Assembly: GCF_002005205.3 (NCBI RefSeq)
Contig: NZ_CP019702.2
Span: forward strand, 1,244,001-1,308,000
Length of the DNA stretch: 64,000 bases
Source of the DNA: Rhizobium rhizogenes
GTDB taxonomy: Bacteria; Pseudomonadota; Alphaproteobacteria; Rhizobiales; Rhizobiaceae
Direction of reading: 5' to 3'
Under the pieces are notes generated by a model. The model did no database searches. It was not told the DNA's origin and worked only from the letters and a program-made list of their open reading frames with translations. Below are positions 35,607 through 44,750 of this stretch, in pieces. The position numbers were made by a program, and so were the translations under genes. Position 1 is the stretch's first letter. Each line of letters starts with the position of its first letter.

Positions 35607-37114
35607 CCGATCTTCTTTCCAATATCGTTCTCGGTTTTGGCGTGGCCGTCACGCCGGTAAACCTTTTCTACTGCCTGCTGGGTGTCACGCTCGGCACGAT
35701 GATCGGCATCCTGCCGGGCATCGGCCCTTCCGCCACCGTCGCACTGCTTCTGCCCATCACCTATACGATGCCGGATACGGCGGCGCTGATCATGCTCGCG
35801 GGTATTTTCTATGGCGCGCAATATGGCGGTTCGACCACGGCGATCCTCGTCAACCTGCCGGGCGAATCCTCATCCGTCGTCACCTGCATCGATGGCTATG
35901 CTATGGCTCGCCAAGGCAGGGCGGGTGTGGCGCTGGCCACGGCAGCGCTCGGGTCGTTTTTTGCCGGCACGGTGGCGACTGTGCTGATCGTCGTTGTCGC
36001 AAAGCCGCTTTCGGCCGTGGCACTGGCCTTCGGTCCGGCCGATTATTTCAGTCTGGTGATCTTCGGGCTTTTGTTTGCCGTGTTCCTGTCGAGCGGATCG
36101 CCGGTCAAGGCGGTCGGCATGGTCGCCTTCGGTATCGCGCTCAGCCTCGTCGGCATCGATCCGACATCGGGCGAGCAGCGCTTCACCTTCGGCATGGCGG
36201 AGCTATTCGACGGTATCGATTTCGTGGTGCTGGCCATCGGGCTTCTCGGCGTCAGCGAAATTCTCTTCAACCTGCAGCAGGGCGTGGAGCGTGATGCGGG
36301 TGCGGCAAAGACTGGATCGCTGATGCCCACGAAAGAAGATTTCAAGCAGGCCTTTCCGGCCGTGCTGCGCGGCACCGCGCTCGGCTCTTTCCTTGGCGTG
36401 CTGCCCGGTGGCGGTGCGATCATGAGTTCCTTTGCCAGCTATGCTCTGGAGCGCAAGATCGCCAAGGACCCGTCCCGTTTCGGCAAGGGCGCAATCGAAG
36501 GGCTGGCGGGGCCGGAAAGCGCCAATAATGCCGGCGCGCAGACCTCCTTCATTCCGCTTCTGACACTCGGCATTCCCGCCAACGGGCTGATGGCGCTGAT
36601 GGTCGGGGCGATGATGATCCAGGGCATTACGCCGGGACCGGAGGTCATGCAGTCGCGGCCCGACCTTTTCTGGGGGCTGATCGCCAGCATGTGGGTGGGC
36701 AATCTTTTGCTTCTGGTGCTGAACCTGCCGCTGATCGGCATCTGGGTCCGCCTTCTCGGCATTCCCTATCGCTTTTTGTGCCCCGCCATTCTGATGTTCT
36801 GCGCCATTGGCGCCTATGGCCTGTCCTACAGCGTCGTTGATGTTCTGTTTTGCGCGGTCTTCGGCATTGTCGGCTTCTTCCTGCGCAAGATCGGCTGCGA
36901 GCCGGCACCGCTGGTGCTGGGCTTCGTCCTCGGTCCGCTTCTGGAACAGAACATGCGCCTCGGGCTGCTGATCTCACAGGGCAATTTTTCGACATTCGTC
37001 ACCCATCCGATCAGTGCCACCCTGCTCGCCTTGTCCGGCATGGTCGTCATCATGATGGCGATGCCGGCGATCATGCGCCGTCGCGAGGTGGTGTTTCAGG
37101 GTGACGACGACTGA
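35603..37114 (+). CDS. tctA: Tripartite tricarboxylate transporter large subunit (TctA)
   Basis: A 503-residue membrane protein with about 12 segments. It has family motifs GTMIGILPGIGPSATVALLLP near residue 33 and GPESANNAGAQTSFIPLLTLG in the middle. It forms the ion-coupled channel of the TctABC importer for citrate-like or other organic acids. Three dehydrogenase genes follow, so the imported acid is probably a hydroxylated one. Confidence 0.94.
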   Translation: MTDLLSNIVLGFGVAVTPVNLFYCLLGVTLGTMIGILPGIGPSATVALLLPITYTMPDTAALIMLAGIFYGAQYGGSTTAILVNLPGESSSVVTCIDGYAMARQGRAGVALATAALGSFFAGTVATVLIVVVAKPLSAVALAFGPADYFSLVIFGLLFAVFLSSGSPVKAVGMVAFGIALSLVGIDPTSGEQRFTFGMAELFDGIDFVVLAIGLLGVSEILFNLQQGVERDAGAAKTGSLMPTKEDFKQAFPAVLRGTALGSFLGVLPGGGAIMSSFASYALERKIAKDPSRFGKGAIEGLAGPESANNAGAQTSFIPLLTLGIPANGLMALMVGAMMIQGITPGPEVMQSRPDLFWGLIASMWVGNLLLLVLNLPLIGIWVRLLGIPYRFLCPAILMFCAIGAYGLSYSVVDVLFCAVFGIVGFFLRKIGCEPAPLVLGFVLGPLLEQNMRLGLLISQGNFSTFVTHPISATLLALSGMVVIMMAMPAIMRRREVVFQGDDD

Positions 37115-37157
37115 TAATCAATCGAGCCGGCACTGCTGGCCAAGCAAAGGTGAAACA

Positions 37158-38144
37158 ATGCACATTCTGATAATCGGGGCCGCCGGAATGATCGGCCGCA
37201 AATTGACGCAACGTCTTGCTTCCGACGGGATGCTTGGCGGCGTGAAGATCAGCGCTATGACGCTGACGGATGTTTTCGATCCGGTTGCGCCAAAAGGTTT
37301 TGGCGGCACGGTGACCGTCGAGCGCAGCGATCTGTCGAATGCCGGCGTCGCCGAAAAGCTGATCGCAAAACGACCGGATGTGATCTTCAATCTCGCCGCC
37401 GTGGTTTCAGGTGAGGCGGAAGCCGATTTCGAAAAAGGCTATCGCATCAATCTCGATGGCGGACGTTCGCTGTTCGAAGCCATTCGTCTGGAACATCAGA
37501 AGGACGGATATCGTCCTCGTGTGGTCTTCTGCTCGTCCCTCGCCGTGTTCGGGTCGCCATTCCCCAAGGTGATCGGCGATGAGTTCCTGACCGCGCCGCT
37601 GACCAGCTACGGCACGCAGAAGGCGATCGTGGAACTGTTGCTTGCGGATTATAGCCGTCGTGGTTTCTTTGATGGCGTCAGCATCCGTCTGCCGACCATC
37701 TGCATCCGCCCCGGCAAGCCGAATGCGGCCGCCTCCGGCTTCTTTTCCAATATCCTGCGCGAACCGCTGGTCGGCCAGGAAGCGGTGCTACCCGTTGCCG
37801 ATACCGTGCGCCACTGGTTCGCCAGCCCGCGTTCGGCCGTCGCCTTTCTGCTGCGTGCCGCGACCGTCGATCTCTCCGGGCTTGGCGTTCGCCGCAATCT
37901 CATCATGCCGGGGCTCTCGGCCACGGTGGCTGACGAGATCGAGGCCCTGCGCGCCTTTGCCGGGGAAAAGGCGGTGGCGCTTATCAAGCGTGTTCCCGAC
38001 GAACGGATCATCCGGATCGTCGACGGCTGGGCCGAGGATTACGATCCGCAGCTCGCTCTGTCGCTCGGCTTCCGGGCGGAAACATCCTTCGCCGAAATCA
38101 TTCAGGCGCATGTGGAAGATGAACTGGAGGGAAACGCAGTATGA
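37158..38144 (+). CDS. NAD-dependent epimerase/dehydrogenase (DenD-like)
   Basis: A 328-residue extended SDR. Its start, [20 protein letters not shown], is very close to D-erythronate dehydrogenase (DenD), with the GxxGxxG motif at residues 7-13 and catalytic SYGTQK in the middle. DenD oxidises the 2-hydroxyl of a four-carbon sugar acid. The ATG at 37158 has AAAGGTG upstream. It overlaps the following SDR gene by four bases. The erythronate/threonate-type substrate is inferred from similarity to DenD. Confidence 0.82.
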   Translation: MHILIIGAAGMIGRKLTQRLASDGMLGGVKISAMTLTDVFDPVAPKGFGGTVTVERSDLSNAGVAEKLIAKRPDVIFNLAAVVSGEAEADFEKGYRINLDGGRSLFEAIRLEHQKDGYRPRVVFCSSLAVFGSPFPKVIGDEFLTAPLTSYGTQKAIVELLLADYSRRGFFDGVSIRLPTICIRPGKPNAAASGFFSNILREPLVGQEAVLPVADTVRHWFASPRSAVAFLLRAATVDLSGLGVRRNLIMPGLSATVADEIEALRAFAGEKAVALIKRVPDERIIRIVDGWAEDYDPQLALSLGFRAETSFAEIIQAHVEDELEGNAV

Positions 38145-38896
38145 CTAAGGGAAAGGTCGCGCTCGTCACGGGCGGAGGAACAGGCGTCGGCAAGGCGATT
38201 GCCGCAGCCCTTCTGGAAGATGGCTACAGTGTCGCAATAACGGGTCGGCGGCGTGAGGTTCTTGATGCTGCTGTTGCCGAATGGCGGGAACATGGAGACC
38301 GTATTCTGGCCGTCGCGGCCGATATTTCCCTTCCGGTCGATGTCGAACGGCTGTTTGCGGAGGTCACCGGACGTTTCGGTCGCCTCGACCTTCTGGTCAA
38401 CAATGCCGGCATGTCGGCACCGGCGGTCCATATCGAAGATGTACCGTTCGAAACCTGGAATGCCGTGGTGGGAGCCAATCTCACCGGCGCTTTCCTTTGC
38501 ACGCAGGCGGCGTTCCGCCAGATGAAGGCGCAGTCGCCGCAGGGCGGGCGCATCATCAATAATGGCTCGATTTCGGCCACCACGCCACGTCCGCGTTCGG
38601 CGCCCTATACCGCGACCAAACACGCGATCACCGGCCTTACCAAGTCGGCCGCGCTGGATGGCCGGGCATTCAACATTGCCTGCGGGCAGATCGATATCGG
38701 CAATGCCAGCACCGAGATGACGCGCGCCATGGCGACCGGCGTGCTGCAGGCGGATGGTAGTACCGCCATCGAACCGACCATCGATGCGAGCATCGTCGCC
38801 CGGGCTGTGGTGCATATGGCCTCGCTGCCGCTGGAAGCGAATGTGCTGACTATGACCGTGATGGCGAGCGGCATGCCTTTCGTCGGTCGCGGCTAA
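38141..38896 (+). CDS. SDR-family oxidoreductase
   Basis: A 251-residue classical SDR with [14 protein letters not shown] and catalytic Ser/Tyr/Lys in SISATT followed by YTATK. It is coupled to the preceding DenD-like gene by an ATGA overlap. The C-terminal part ([10 protein letters not shown]) is conserved in a group of SDRs found in sugar-acid operons. The reaction is an NAD(P) redox step on a hydroxy or oxo acid; the exact substrate is unknown. Confidence 0.88.
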   Translation: MTKGKVALVTGGGTGVGKAIAAALLEDGYSVAITGRRREVLDAAVAEWREHGDRILAVAADISLPVDVERLFAEVTGRFGRLDLLVNNAGMSAPAVHIEDVPFETWNAVVGANLTGAFLCTQAAFRQMKAQSPQGGRIINNGSISATTPRPRSAPYTATKHAITGLTKSAALDGRAFNIACGQIDIGNASTEMTRAMATGVLQADGSTAIEPTIDASIVARAVVHMASLPLEANVLTMTVMASGMPFVGRG

Positions 38897-38905
38897 GGAG
38901 CGCGC

Positions 38906-39841
38906 ATGAAGCCCGATCTTCTGCAAACCTATCCGCTTCAGCCACAGATAGAAGCCGAACTGCAAAAGCGCTTCCGGGTCCATCGCTGGCACGAAATATC
39001 TGACAAACAGGCATTTCTGCAGGCGGAGGCGGCGTCGATAAAGGCCGTTGTCACGGGCGGTCATATCGGCCTTGCTCCTGAACTCGCCGCCTGTCTGCCC
39101 GCTCTCGAAATTGTCGCCATCAACGGTGTCGGCTTTGACAAGGTCGATCTCGAGCAGGCCCGTGCGCGCGGCTTCAGGGTGACGAACACACCGGATGTAC
39201 TGACCGAGGACGTCGCCGATCTCGCCGTCGGCCTTTCCATCATGCTGCTGCGCCAGCTTGTCAGCGCGGATCACCATGTCCGCTCGGGGGAGTGGAAAAA
39301 AGCCGAGATGCCGCTTGGCAACAAGGCTTCACGGCGGCGTTACGGTATTTACGGGCTTGGCCGCATAGGCCGCGCCATCGCGGCGCGGCTTGAGGCGTTC
39401 AATGCGGAGATTTCCTATTTCAGCCGGCGGCAACAGGAGGTGGCCTATGAGTATCATCCCACGGCCGTGTCGCTCGCAAGTGGCTGCGACGTCCTGATCG
39501 TCGCGGCGGCGGCAACGCCGGAGACGAAACACGCCATCAACCGCGAGGTACTGGAGGCACTCGGGCCGGACGGGGTTCTCGTCAATGTCGCCAGGGGGTC
39601 GCTTGTCGATGAAAAGGCGCTGGTCGATATTCTCATGGCGGGTGGGCTGAAAGGCGCGGCACTCGATGTCTTCGAGAACGAACCGCATGTTCCCGAGGCG
39701 TTGTTTGGCATGCGCAATGTGGTTCTCGCGCCGCATATCGGCGCTGCGACCCATGAGACGCGGCTGGAAATGGGCGCTCTGGTTCTCGCCAATCTGGATG
39801 CACATTTTGCTGGGAAAAATTTGCCGACACCGGTCGTCTAG
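38906..39841 (+). CDS. D-2-hydroxyacid dehydrogenase
   Basis: A 311-residue D-isomer-specific hydroxyacid dehydrogenase, near the glyoxylate/hydroxypyruvate reductase group. The NAD-binding motif is GIYGLGRIGRAIA near residue 148, and the catalytic Arg, Glu and His are in NVARGS, FENEPHVP and PHIGAAT. TAAGGAG precedes the ATG. It ends the rightward operon and could reduce an oxoacid formed by the neighbouring enzymes. Confidence 0.9.
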   Translation: MKPDLLQTYPLQPQIEAELQKRFRVHRWHEISDKQAFLQAEAASIKAVVTGGHIGLAPELAACLPALEIVAINGVGFDKVDLEQARARGFRVTNTPDVLTEDVADLAVGLSIMLLRQLVSADHHVRSGEWKKAEMPLGNKASRRRYGIYGLGRIGRAIAARLEAFNAEISYFSRRQQEVAYEYHPTAVSLASGCDVLIVAAAATPETKHAINREVLEALGPDGVLVNVARGSLVDEKALVDILMAGGLKGAALDVFENEPHVPEALFGMRNVVLAPHIGAATHETRLEMGALVLANLDAHFAGKNLPTPVV

Positions 39842-39981
39842 GCGCTTCTGCCGGTTCGGGCGGTGGCAGGGGAGGCGTTCCGTTTCGCCGGCTGGACGGG
39901 CGCAGTACCGGAAGTGGCGTCCGTATTCACCATCCATACAAGTTGCTTATTACTCCAAAAAAAATCGGTCTTAGGCAAGCG

Positions 39982-39994
39982 GTGAAAGCTTCAC
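39982..39994. promoter_or_regulatory. Dyad upstream of second sugar-acid operon
   Basis: GTGAA-AGC-TTCAC, a perfect dyad 30 bases before the SDR start at 40024, flanked by GCAA and TTGC-type sequence on either side. It is a candidate operator for the operon that follows. The binding protein is unknown. The 182-base gap holds no gene. Confidence 0.35.
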
Positions 39995-40023
39995 TAATGT
40001 TTGCTCAACGATAGGGGACAGAC

Positions 40024-40827
40024 ATGCCATTCTCAGACTACAAGACCGCACTCGTGACCGGCGCATCCTCCGGAATTGGCGCCGCCGTTGTCGAGCGCCT
40101 TTGCCGCGAAGGGCTGGAGGTGCATGCGGTTGCCAGAAGCGCGGACGCTCTCAGCCAGCTGGCGAAGCGCACCGGCTGCTTTGCCCATGCCATTGACGTG
40201 ACGGACCGGCCGGCGCTTGCGAAGCTCACCAGCGAGGTTGCGTTCGATGTCCTCGTCAACAATGCCGGCGTCGACCGCCCGAAGAAATTTCTGGAAGCGG
40301 ATGAGAGCGATATCGATCTCCTGATCGACGTCAACCTGCGCGCCGTGCTGCATCTGTGCCGCATGGTGGTGCCGGGCATGGTGGCGCGTGATCGCGGCCA
40401 CGTCATCAACATCTCCTCCATAGCCGGTAATTACAATTTCGGCGGCAATTCCACCTATCATGCCAGCAAGGCCGGCGTGGCGATGCTGTCAAACCAGCTG
40501 CGCATTGATGCTTTCGGCAAGCGCGTGCGGGTGACGGAAATCTGCCCCGGCCGCGTCGCAACCGATATTTTCAACCATGTGCATGGTAACGATCCGAGCA
40601 TTCGCGAACGTTTCATCGATGGTTTCGAGCTGCCGCAGGCATCCGATATCGCCGATGCGATTGCCTTTGCCATCGCCGCACCCGTGTCCATGAATATCGG
40701 CCACATGGAAATTACCCCGACGCTTCAGGTCATGGGTGGGCTGCAGACGGCCAAGCCCCAGACGGTTGAAAATCGGCCGGCTGAGAATAAGGCGGCGGCG
40801 GGCGGAGCCGGAGGAAAAGTCGCGTGA
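40024..40827 (+). CDS. SDR-family oxidoreductase
   Basis: A 267-residue SDR with TGASSGIGAA near residue 14, NNAG, and catalytic SSIAG...YHASK. The C-terminal 30 residues are Ala/Lys/Gly-rich and probably disordered. It heads the operon whose next genes encode an amino-acid-type ABC importer, and overlaps the first permease by four bases (GTGA). GGGGACAG stands before the ATG. Substrate unknown; a polyol or sugar acid is likely from the idonate-dehydrogenase-like gene at the end of the operon. Confidence 0.88.
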   Translation: MPFSDYKTALVTGASSGIGAAVVERLCREGLEVHAVARSADALSQLAKRTGCFAHAIDVTDRPALAKLTSEVAFDVLVNNAGVDRPKKFLEADESDIDLLIDVNLRAVLHLCRMVVPGMVARDRGHVINISSIAGNYNFGGNSTYHASKAGVAMLSNQLRIDAFGKRVRVTEICPGRVATDIFNHVHGNDPSIRERFIDGFELPQASDIADAIAFAIAAPVSMNIGHMEITPTLQVMGGLQTAKPQTVENRPAENKAAAGGAGGKVA

Positions 40828-41531
40828 GCGGTTTTGACCTCTGGGCAATCCTGAGCAATGCGGACTACGTCTCGATGCTTTTGCACGGCATCCAGATGAC
40901 GTTCATCATCTATGCCGGCTCGTGGCTGCTGGCCATGTCGCTGGCCATCGTGCTGCTTGCCATTCGCCTGTCACCCTTCCGCTTCGGTGATCCGCTGGTG
41001 GCGGCCTATGTTTCCTATCATCGCAACGTGCCGACACTCGTGCAGCTGATGCTGTGGTATTTCGGCGTTTTCACGCTGCTGCCAAGCGGATTGGCCAGCT
41101 GGCTTTCCAGTCACAATGCGGAATCGATCTTCGCCATTATCGGCCTCGGCCTCTGTCAGGCCGCCTATTTCAGTGAGGATCTGCGTTCCGGCGTTCGCTC
41201 CATCAATCCCGGCCAGATGGAGGCCGCACGTGCGCTCGGGCATAGCTATGTCTCGGCCATGCGTTTCGTCATCATGCCGCAGGGCGTTCGCAACGCGCTG
41301 CCACCGCTGATCAACCACAGCACCTCGCTGTTCAAGAACAGCAGTCTCGGCGTTCTGATCGGGGCGCCTGAACTCACTCATGCGGTCAAGGAAGTCGAAA
41401 ATCTCAGTTTCCGGACGTTTGAGGTCTATCTGGTCGCCACCGTGCTTTATCTGTTCTTCTCGCTGCTGATCATGGGTATCGGAGCCTATATCTCCATGCG
41501 CGCCGATCCGCTCAGGAGGGCACGGGCATGA
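40824..41531 (+). CDS. ABC transporter permease (polar amino acid family)
   Basis: A 235-residue permease of the HisM/GlnP type, with a polar-amino-acid-transport signature in YHRNVPTLVQLMLWYFG and EAA loop EAARALGHSYVSAMRF. Translation starts at GTG, overlapping the SDR stop, with GGAGGAAAA upstream. It pairs with the next permease. Confidence 0.9.
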   Translation: MSGFDLWAILSNADYVSMLLHGIQMTFIIYAGSWLLAMSLAIVLLAIRLSPFRFGDPLVAAYVSYHRNVPTLVQLMLWYFGVFTLLPSGLASWLSSHNAESIFAIIGLGLCQAAYFSEDLRSGVRSINPGQMEAARALGHSYVSAMRFVIMPQGVRNALPPLINHSTSLFKNSSLGVLIGAPELTHAVKEVENLSFRTFEVYLVATVLYLFFSLLIMGIGAYISMRADPLRRARA

Positions 41532-42289
41532 TCCACGATATGATTGCAATCGTGCAGGATTACTGGCTGCTGCTCCTCATCGGCCAATATCCCAACGGGC
41601 CGCTGGGCGGCCTTGCCAACACGCTCATCCTGTCGGCGCTCAGCATCGCGCTCGCCTTTCCCGTCAGCATTCTGATGGCGCTGGCGCGGCTGTCGAAATG
41701 GCGGGTCCTGCGCTGGCCGGTCACCGCGGTGGTGTATTTCACCCGCGGCGTGCCGCTGCTGATGCTCATCCTCTGGAGCTATTTTCTCGTTCCGCTCTGG
41801 ACCGGGGCGGATGTGCCGAGCTTCGTGACGATGCTGGCGACGCTCGTCATCTATCAGGGCGCGTTCATGAGCGAAGTCGTCCGAGCCGGCATCGTATCGC
41901 TGGGCACGGGGCAGATGGATGCGGCACGGGCGCTCGGCCACGGATATTTCGGTGCGATGCGCTACATCATCCTGCCGCAGGCGCTCTACAACATGATCCC
42001 GAGCCTGATCTCGACCTTCGTGTCGACCATCAAGGATACGACCCTTGGCTACGTCATCAATGTGCCTGATCTGACCTTTGCGGCGAACCAGGTGAACAAC
42101 CAGCTCCTGACCCAGCCCTTCCAGGTCTTCCTTATTCTGGCGCTGGTTTATTACATCATCTGCTGGTCGCTCACCCATGTCGCCAATCTTCTCGAGCGGC
42201 GTATCGCCCGCCGCCGGGCTGGCCCGCGTGGCAAGCTTGCCGCTGACACGGCCCCGGCCCCCGCCAATATCGTTACGGAGCAGCTATGA
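41528..42289 (+). CDS. ABC transporter permease (polar amino acid family)
   Basis: A 253-residue HisQ/GlnP-type permease with [16 protein letters not shown] and EAA-type [16 protein letters not shown]. It is coupled to both neighbours through 4-base overlaps. The C-terminal 30 residues are polar and Ala/Pro-rich. Confidence 0.9.
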   Translation: MIHDMIAIVQDYWLLLLIGQYPNGPLGGLANTLILSALSIALAFPVSILMALARLSKWRVLRWPVTAVVYFTRGVPLLMLILWSYFLVPLWTGADVPSFVTMLATLVIYQGAFMSEVVRAGIVSLGTGQMDAARALGHGYFGAMRYIILPQALYNMIPSLISTFVSTIKDTTLGYVINVPDLTFAANQVNNQLLTQPFQVFLILALVYYIICWSLTHVANLLERRIARRRAGPRGKLAADTAPAPANIVTEQL

Positions 42290-43050
42290 CCGCGCCAGTT
42301 TCCGCCACTCAGGACTACACCATCACGCTTTCGCAGGTCTGCAAGAGCTATGGCGATTATCAGGTACTCAAGGACGTCAACGAAAATGTCACCCGTGGCG
42401 AAGTCGTTGTCATCTGCGGACCGTCGGGCTCCGGCAAGTCCACCCTCATCCGCACGATCAACCGTCTGGAAGAGATCAGCAGCGGGTCGATCATGCTGGA
42501 TGGCAGGAACATCCATGCCCAGATGCGCGCAAAGGAGCTGAATGCGCTGCGCAGCCGGGTGGGCTTCGTCTTCCAGAGCTTCAACCTCTTCCCGCATCTT
42601 TCGGTGGTGGAGAATGTTTCCATGTCGCCGATCCGGGTGAAGGGCGTTGCTCCGGCCGTCGCCCATGACAAGGCGCTGAAACTTCTCGATCGCGTCGGCC
42701 TTGCCGACAAGGCCAGCTCCTACCCGGCCCAGCTCTCCGGCGGCCAGCAGCAGCGCGTTGCCATTGCGCGGGCGCTTGCCATGGAGCCGCCGGTCATGCT
42801 GTTCGACGAGCCGACCTCCGCTCTCGACCCCGAAATGGTCGGTGAGGTGCTTGCCGTCATGAAGAGCCTCGCCGCCGAAGGCATGACCATGCTCTGCGTC
42901 ACCCACGAAATGGGCTTTGCCCGTGAAGTGGCCGACCGCATCTGGTTCATCGATGCCGGGCGCATTCTCGAAACCGCCAAACCGGACGAGTTTTTCAAAA
43001 ATCCGCAACATCCCCGTGCCCAGCGGTTTCTTGCCGATCTGAGACACTAG
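42286..43050 (+). CDS. ABC transporter ATP-binding protein (GlnQ-like)
   Basis: A 254-residue ATPase with Walker [10 protein letters not shown], signature LSGGQQQRV, Walker [13 protein letters not shown] and switch His in VTHEMGF. It is the ATPase of the neighbouring permeases. A short 33-base gap with an AGGGAGAAC ribosome-binding site separates it from the binding-protein gene. Confidence 0.93.
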   Translation: MTAPVSATQDYTITLSQVCKSYGDYQVLKDVNENVTRGEVVVICGPSGSGKSTLIRTINRLEEISSGSIMLDGRNIHAQMRAKELNALRSRVGFVFQSFNLFPHLSVVENVSMSPIRVKGVAPAVAHDKALKLLDRVGLADKASSYPAQLSGGQQQRVAIARALAMEPPVMLFDEPTSALDPEMVGEVLAVMKSLAAEGMTMLCVTHEMGFAREVADRIWFIDAGRILETAKPDEFFKNPQHPRAQRFLADLRH

Positions 43051-43083
43051 GACCCAACCTCTATAATAACAGGGAGAACTGAA

Positions 43084-43920
43084 ATGAACTGGAAGTGCAT
43101 TACTCTTACCGCCGCAATCGCCACCTCGGCTGCGGTCCTGCCGGCCAAGGCCGACCAGCTCGACACGATCATCGCGAACAAGACGCTGCGTTGCGCCACT
43201 TTCGCCGATGTGCCGCCTTTCGCCTCACCGGACCCGAAGACACGTGAAATGGCCGGCTTCGACGTTGATCTGTGCGGCGCCATCGCCAAGGAACTCGGCG
43301 TCAAGGCCGAGATCAAGCCGGTGTCGGTCGAGGCGCGCGTTCCAGAAGTCAAGCTCGGCCGCGTTGATCTCTCGGTCGCCAACCTCGCCTATACCCAGAG
43401 CCGCGCCGAACAGATCCAGTTCAGCGACCCATATTATCTGGCTAAGGAAATGCTGATCGTTCCGGTCGATGACCCCGGCACCAAGAAGTCCGATTTTGTC
43501 GGCCAGCGCATCGCGTCCAGCAAGGGCTCGACATCGGAACTCTCCGTCAAACTCAACAAGTCCGAGCCGCTGACGTTCCAGGATACGGCGTCCGCCTATC
43601 TCGCCGTTCAGCAGGGCAAGGCGCGCGGCATTGTCGGCAACACCATGACGATGACCAAGTTCGTCAATGAATCCAAGACCAAGGGCAAGCAGATGCGGAT
43701 GATCGAAGAGCCGATGCTCTTCCAGCCCATCGGCATCGGCATGGCCAAGGACAATCCAGCGCTGACCGCGAAGATCAACGAAATCCTGCGCAAGCTCGAT
43801 GCGGATGGCGAAATCAATCGTATCTGGGACAAGTGGCTTGGCCCGGACACCGAATACAAGATGACGCGCACCGATAAGGTCGTGCCTCTGTCCGAGCTGA
43901 AGTTCGATCCGATCCCCTGA
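43084..43920 (+). CDS. ABC substrate-binding protein (family 3, amino-acid type)
   Basis: A 278-residue periplasmic binding protein with a Sec signal (residues 1-23, ending AKA) and family-3 features: TLRCATFADVPPFASPD and GFDVDLCGAIAKELGV. The usual arginine that binds an amino-acid carboxylate appears replaced by a QSRAEQI context, so the ligand could be a sugar acid and not an amino acid; this is a guess. A perfect stem-loop follows its stop. Confidence 0.9.
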   Translation: MNWKCITLTAAIATSAAVLPAKADQLDTIIANKTLRCATFADVPPFASPDPKTREMAGFDVDLCGAIAKELGVKAEIKPVSVEARVPEVKLGRVDLSVANLAYTQSRAEQIQFSDPYYLAKEMLIVPVDDPGTKKSDFVGQRIASSKGSTSELSVKLNKSEPLTFQDTASAYLAVQQGKARGIVGNTMTMTKFVNESKTKGKQMRMIEEPMLFQPIGIGMAKDNPALTAKINEILRKLDADGEINRIWDKWLGPDTEYKMTRTDKVVPLSELKFDPIP

Positions 43921-43965
43921 GCTTCGGCTCAGCCTCGGCTAATTTCCAATTCTTTAACACTATCG

Positions 43966-43988
43966 GTCGGCGAGACGCTCTCGCCGAC
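43966..43988 (+). terminator. Intercistronic stem-loop after binding-protein gene
   Basis: A perfect 10-base inverted repeat (GTCGGCGAGA, loop CGC, TCTCGCCGAC) 45 bases after the binding-protein stop and 22 bases before the RraA-like start. No T-run follows. It probably stabilises or partly terminates the upstream message. Confidence 0.6.
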
Positions 43989-44010
43989 AGCTTCAACGTG
44001 GGAGGTTTTC

Positions 44011-44685
44011 ATGATCCACATTAAAGATATCGCACAGCGCCCTACCCAAGCGGATGTCGACGCCCTTGCCAAATTCTCTCCCGCCACGATCCATGAGGCG
44101 CAGGGGCGCCGTGGCGCATTGTCTTCGCGGCTGAAGCCGGTCGACTATCGCATGAAGCTTTGCGGCCCGGCCTTCACGGTCAAATGTGCGCCGCGCGACA
44201 ACATCATGCTGCAGCTTGCCATCAACTATGCCAAGCCGGGCGACATCATCGTCGTTTCCGCCGGCGAATATGAAGAAGCCGGTTCCTTCGGCGATGTGCT
44301 CGCCAATGCCTGCCTCGCAAAAGGCATTGGCGGTCTGGTGACCGATACCGGCGTGCGCGACACACTGCAGCTGCGGGACCTAGGCTTCCCGGTCTTCTCG
44401 CTCAGTGTCTGCATCAAGGGCACGGTCAAGGAGACCATTGCCGCGGTCAACGATCAGGTGATCGTCGGCGGTGAAATCATCAATCCGGGCGATATCATTG
44501 TCGGTGATGCCGACGGGCTGGTGGTCGTCAGGCGCGAGGAAGCGCAGGAAGCGGCCAAGCTTTCGCAGGCCCGCGAAGATGCCGAGGCCGGTTACATCGA
44601 AGCCTACAAGCAGGGCAAGTCGGTGATCGAGGTCAGCAAGCTCGAGCCGGTTCTGAAAGCCAAGGGTCTCGTGGTCGATATCTGA
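44011..44685 (+). CDS. RraA/HMG-aldolase family protein, second copy
   Basis: A 224-residue paralogue of the RraA-like protein at 34412. It shares FSPATIHEAQGRRGAL near the start and DTGVRDTLQLRDLGFPVFSLS with the Arg-Asp pair. It is likely a retro-aldolase or oxoacid decarboxylase in the same pathway class. GGGAGG precedes the ATG. The next gene, an idonate-dehydrogenase-like enzyme, begins 65 bases later across a stem-loop. Confidence 0.88.
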   Translation: MIHIKDIAQRPTQADVDALAKFSPATIHEAQGRRGALSSRLKPVDYRMKLCGPAFTVKCAPRDNIMLQLAINYAKPGDIIVVSAGEYEEAGSFGDVLANACLAKGIGGLVTDTGVRDTLQLRDLGFPVFSLSVCIKGTVKETIAAVNDQVIVGGEIINPGDIIVGDADGLVVVRREEAQEAAKLSQAREDAEAGYIEAYKQGKSVIEVSKLEPVLKAKGLVVDI

Positions 44686-44706
44686 GACAAGTCCGGACAA
44701 TGGGCA

Positions 44707-44726
44707 ACGGCGGCGTCTGCCGCCGT
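44707..44726 (+). repeat. Stem-loop between RraA-like and dehydrogenase genes
   Basis: ACGGCGGC, loop GTCT, GCCGCCGT: a perfect 8-base stem 21 bases after the RraA-like stop and 24 before the next start codon. It is probably a processing or attenuation element. Confidence 0.4.
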
Positions 44727-44750
44727 GTGAGCCTTATGGGAGGAGAGACT

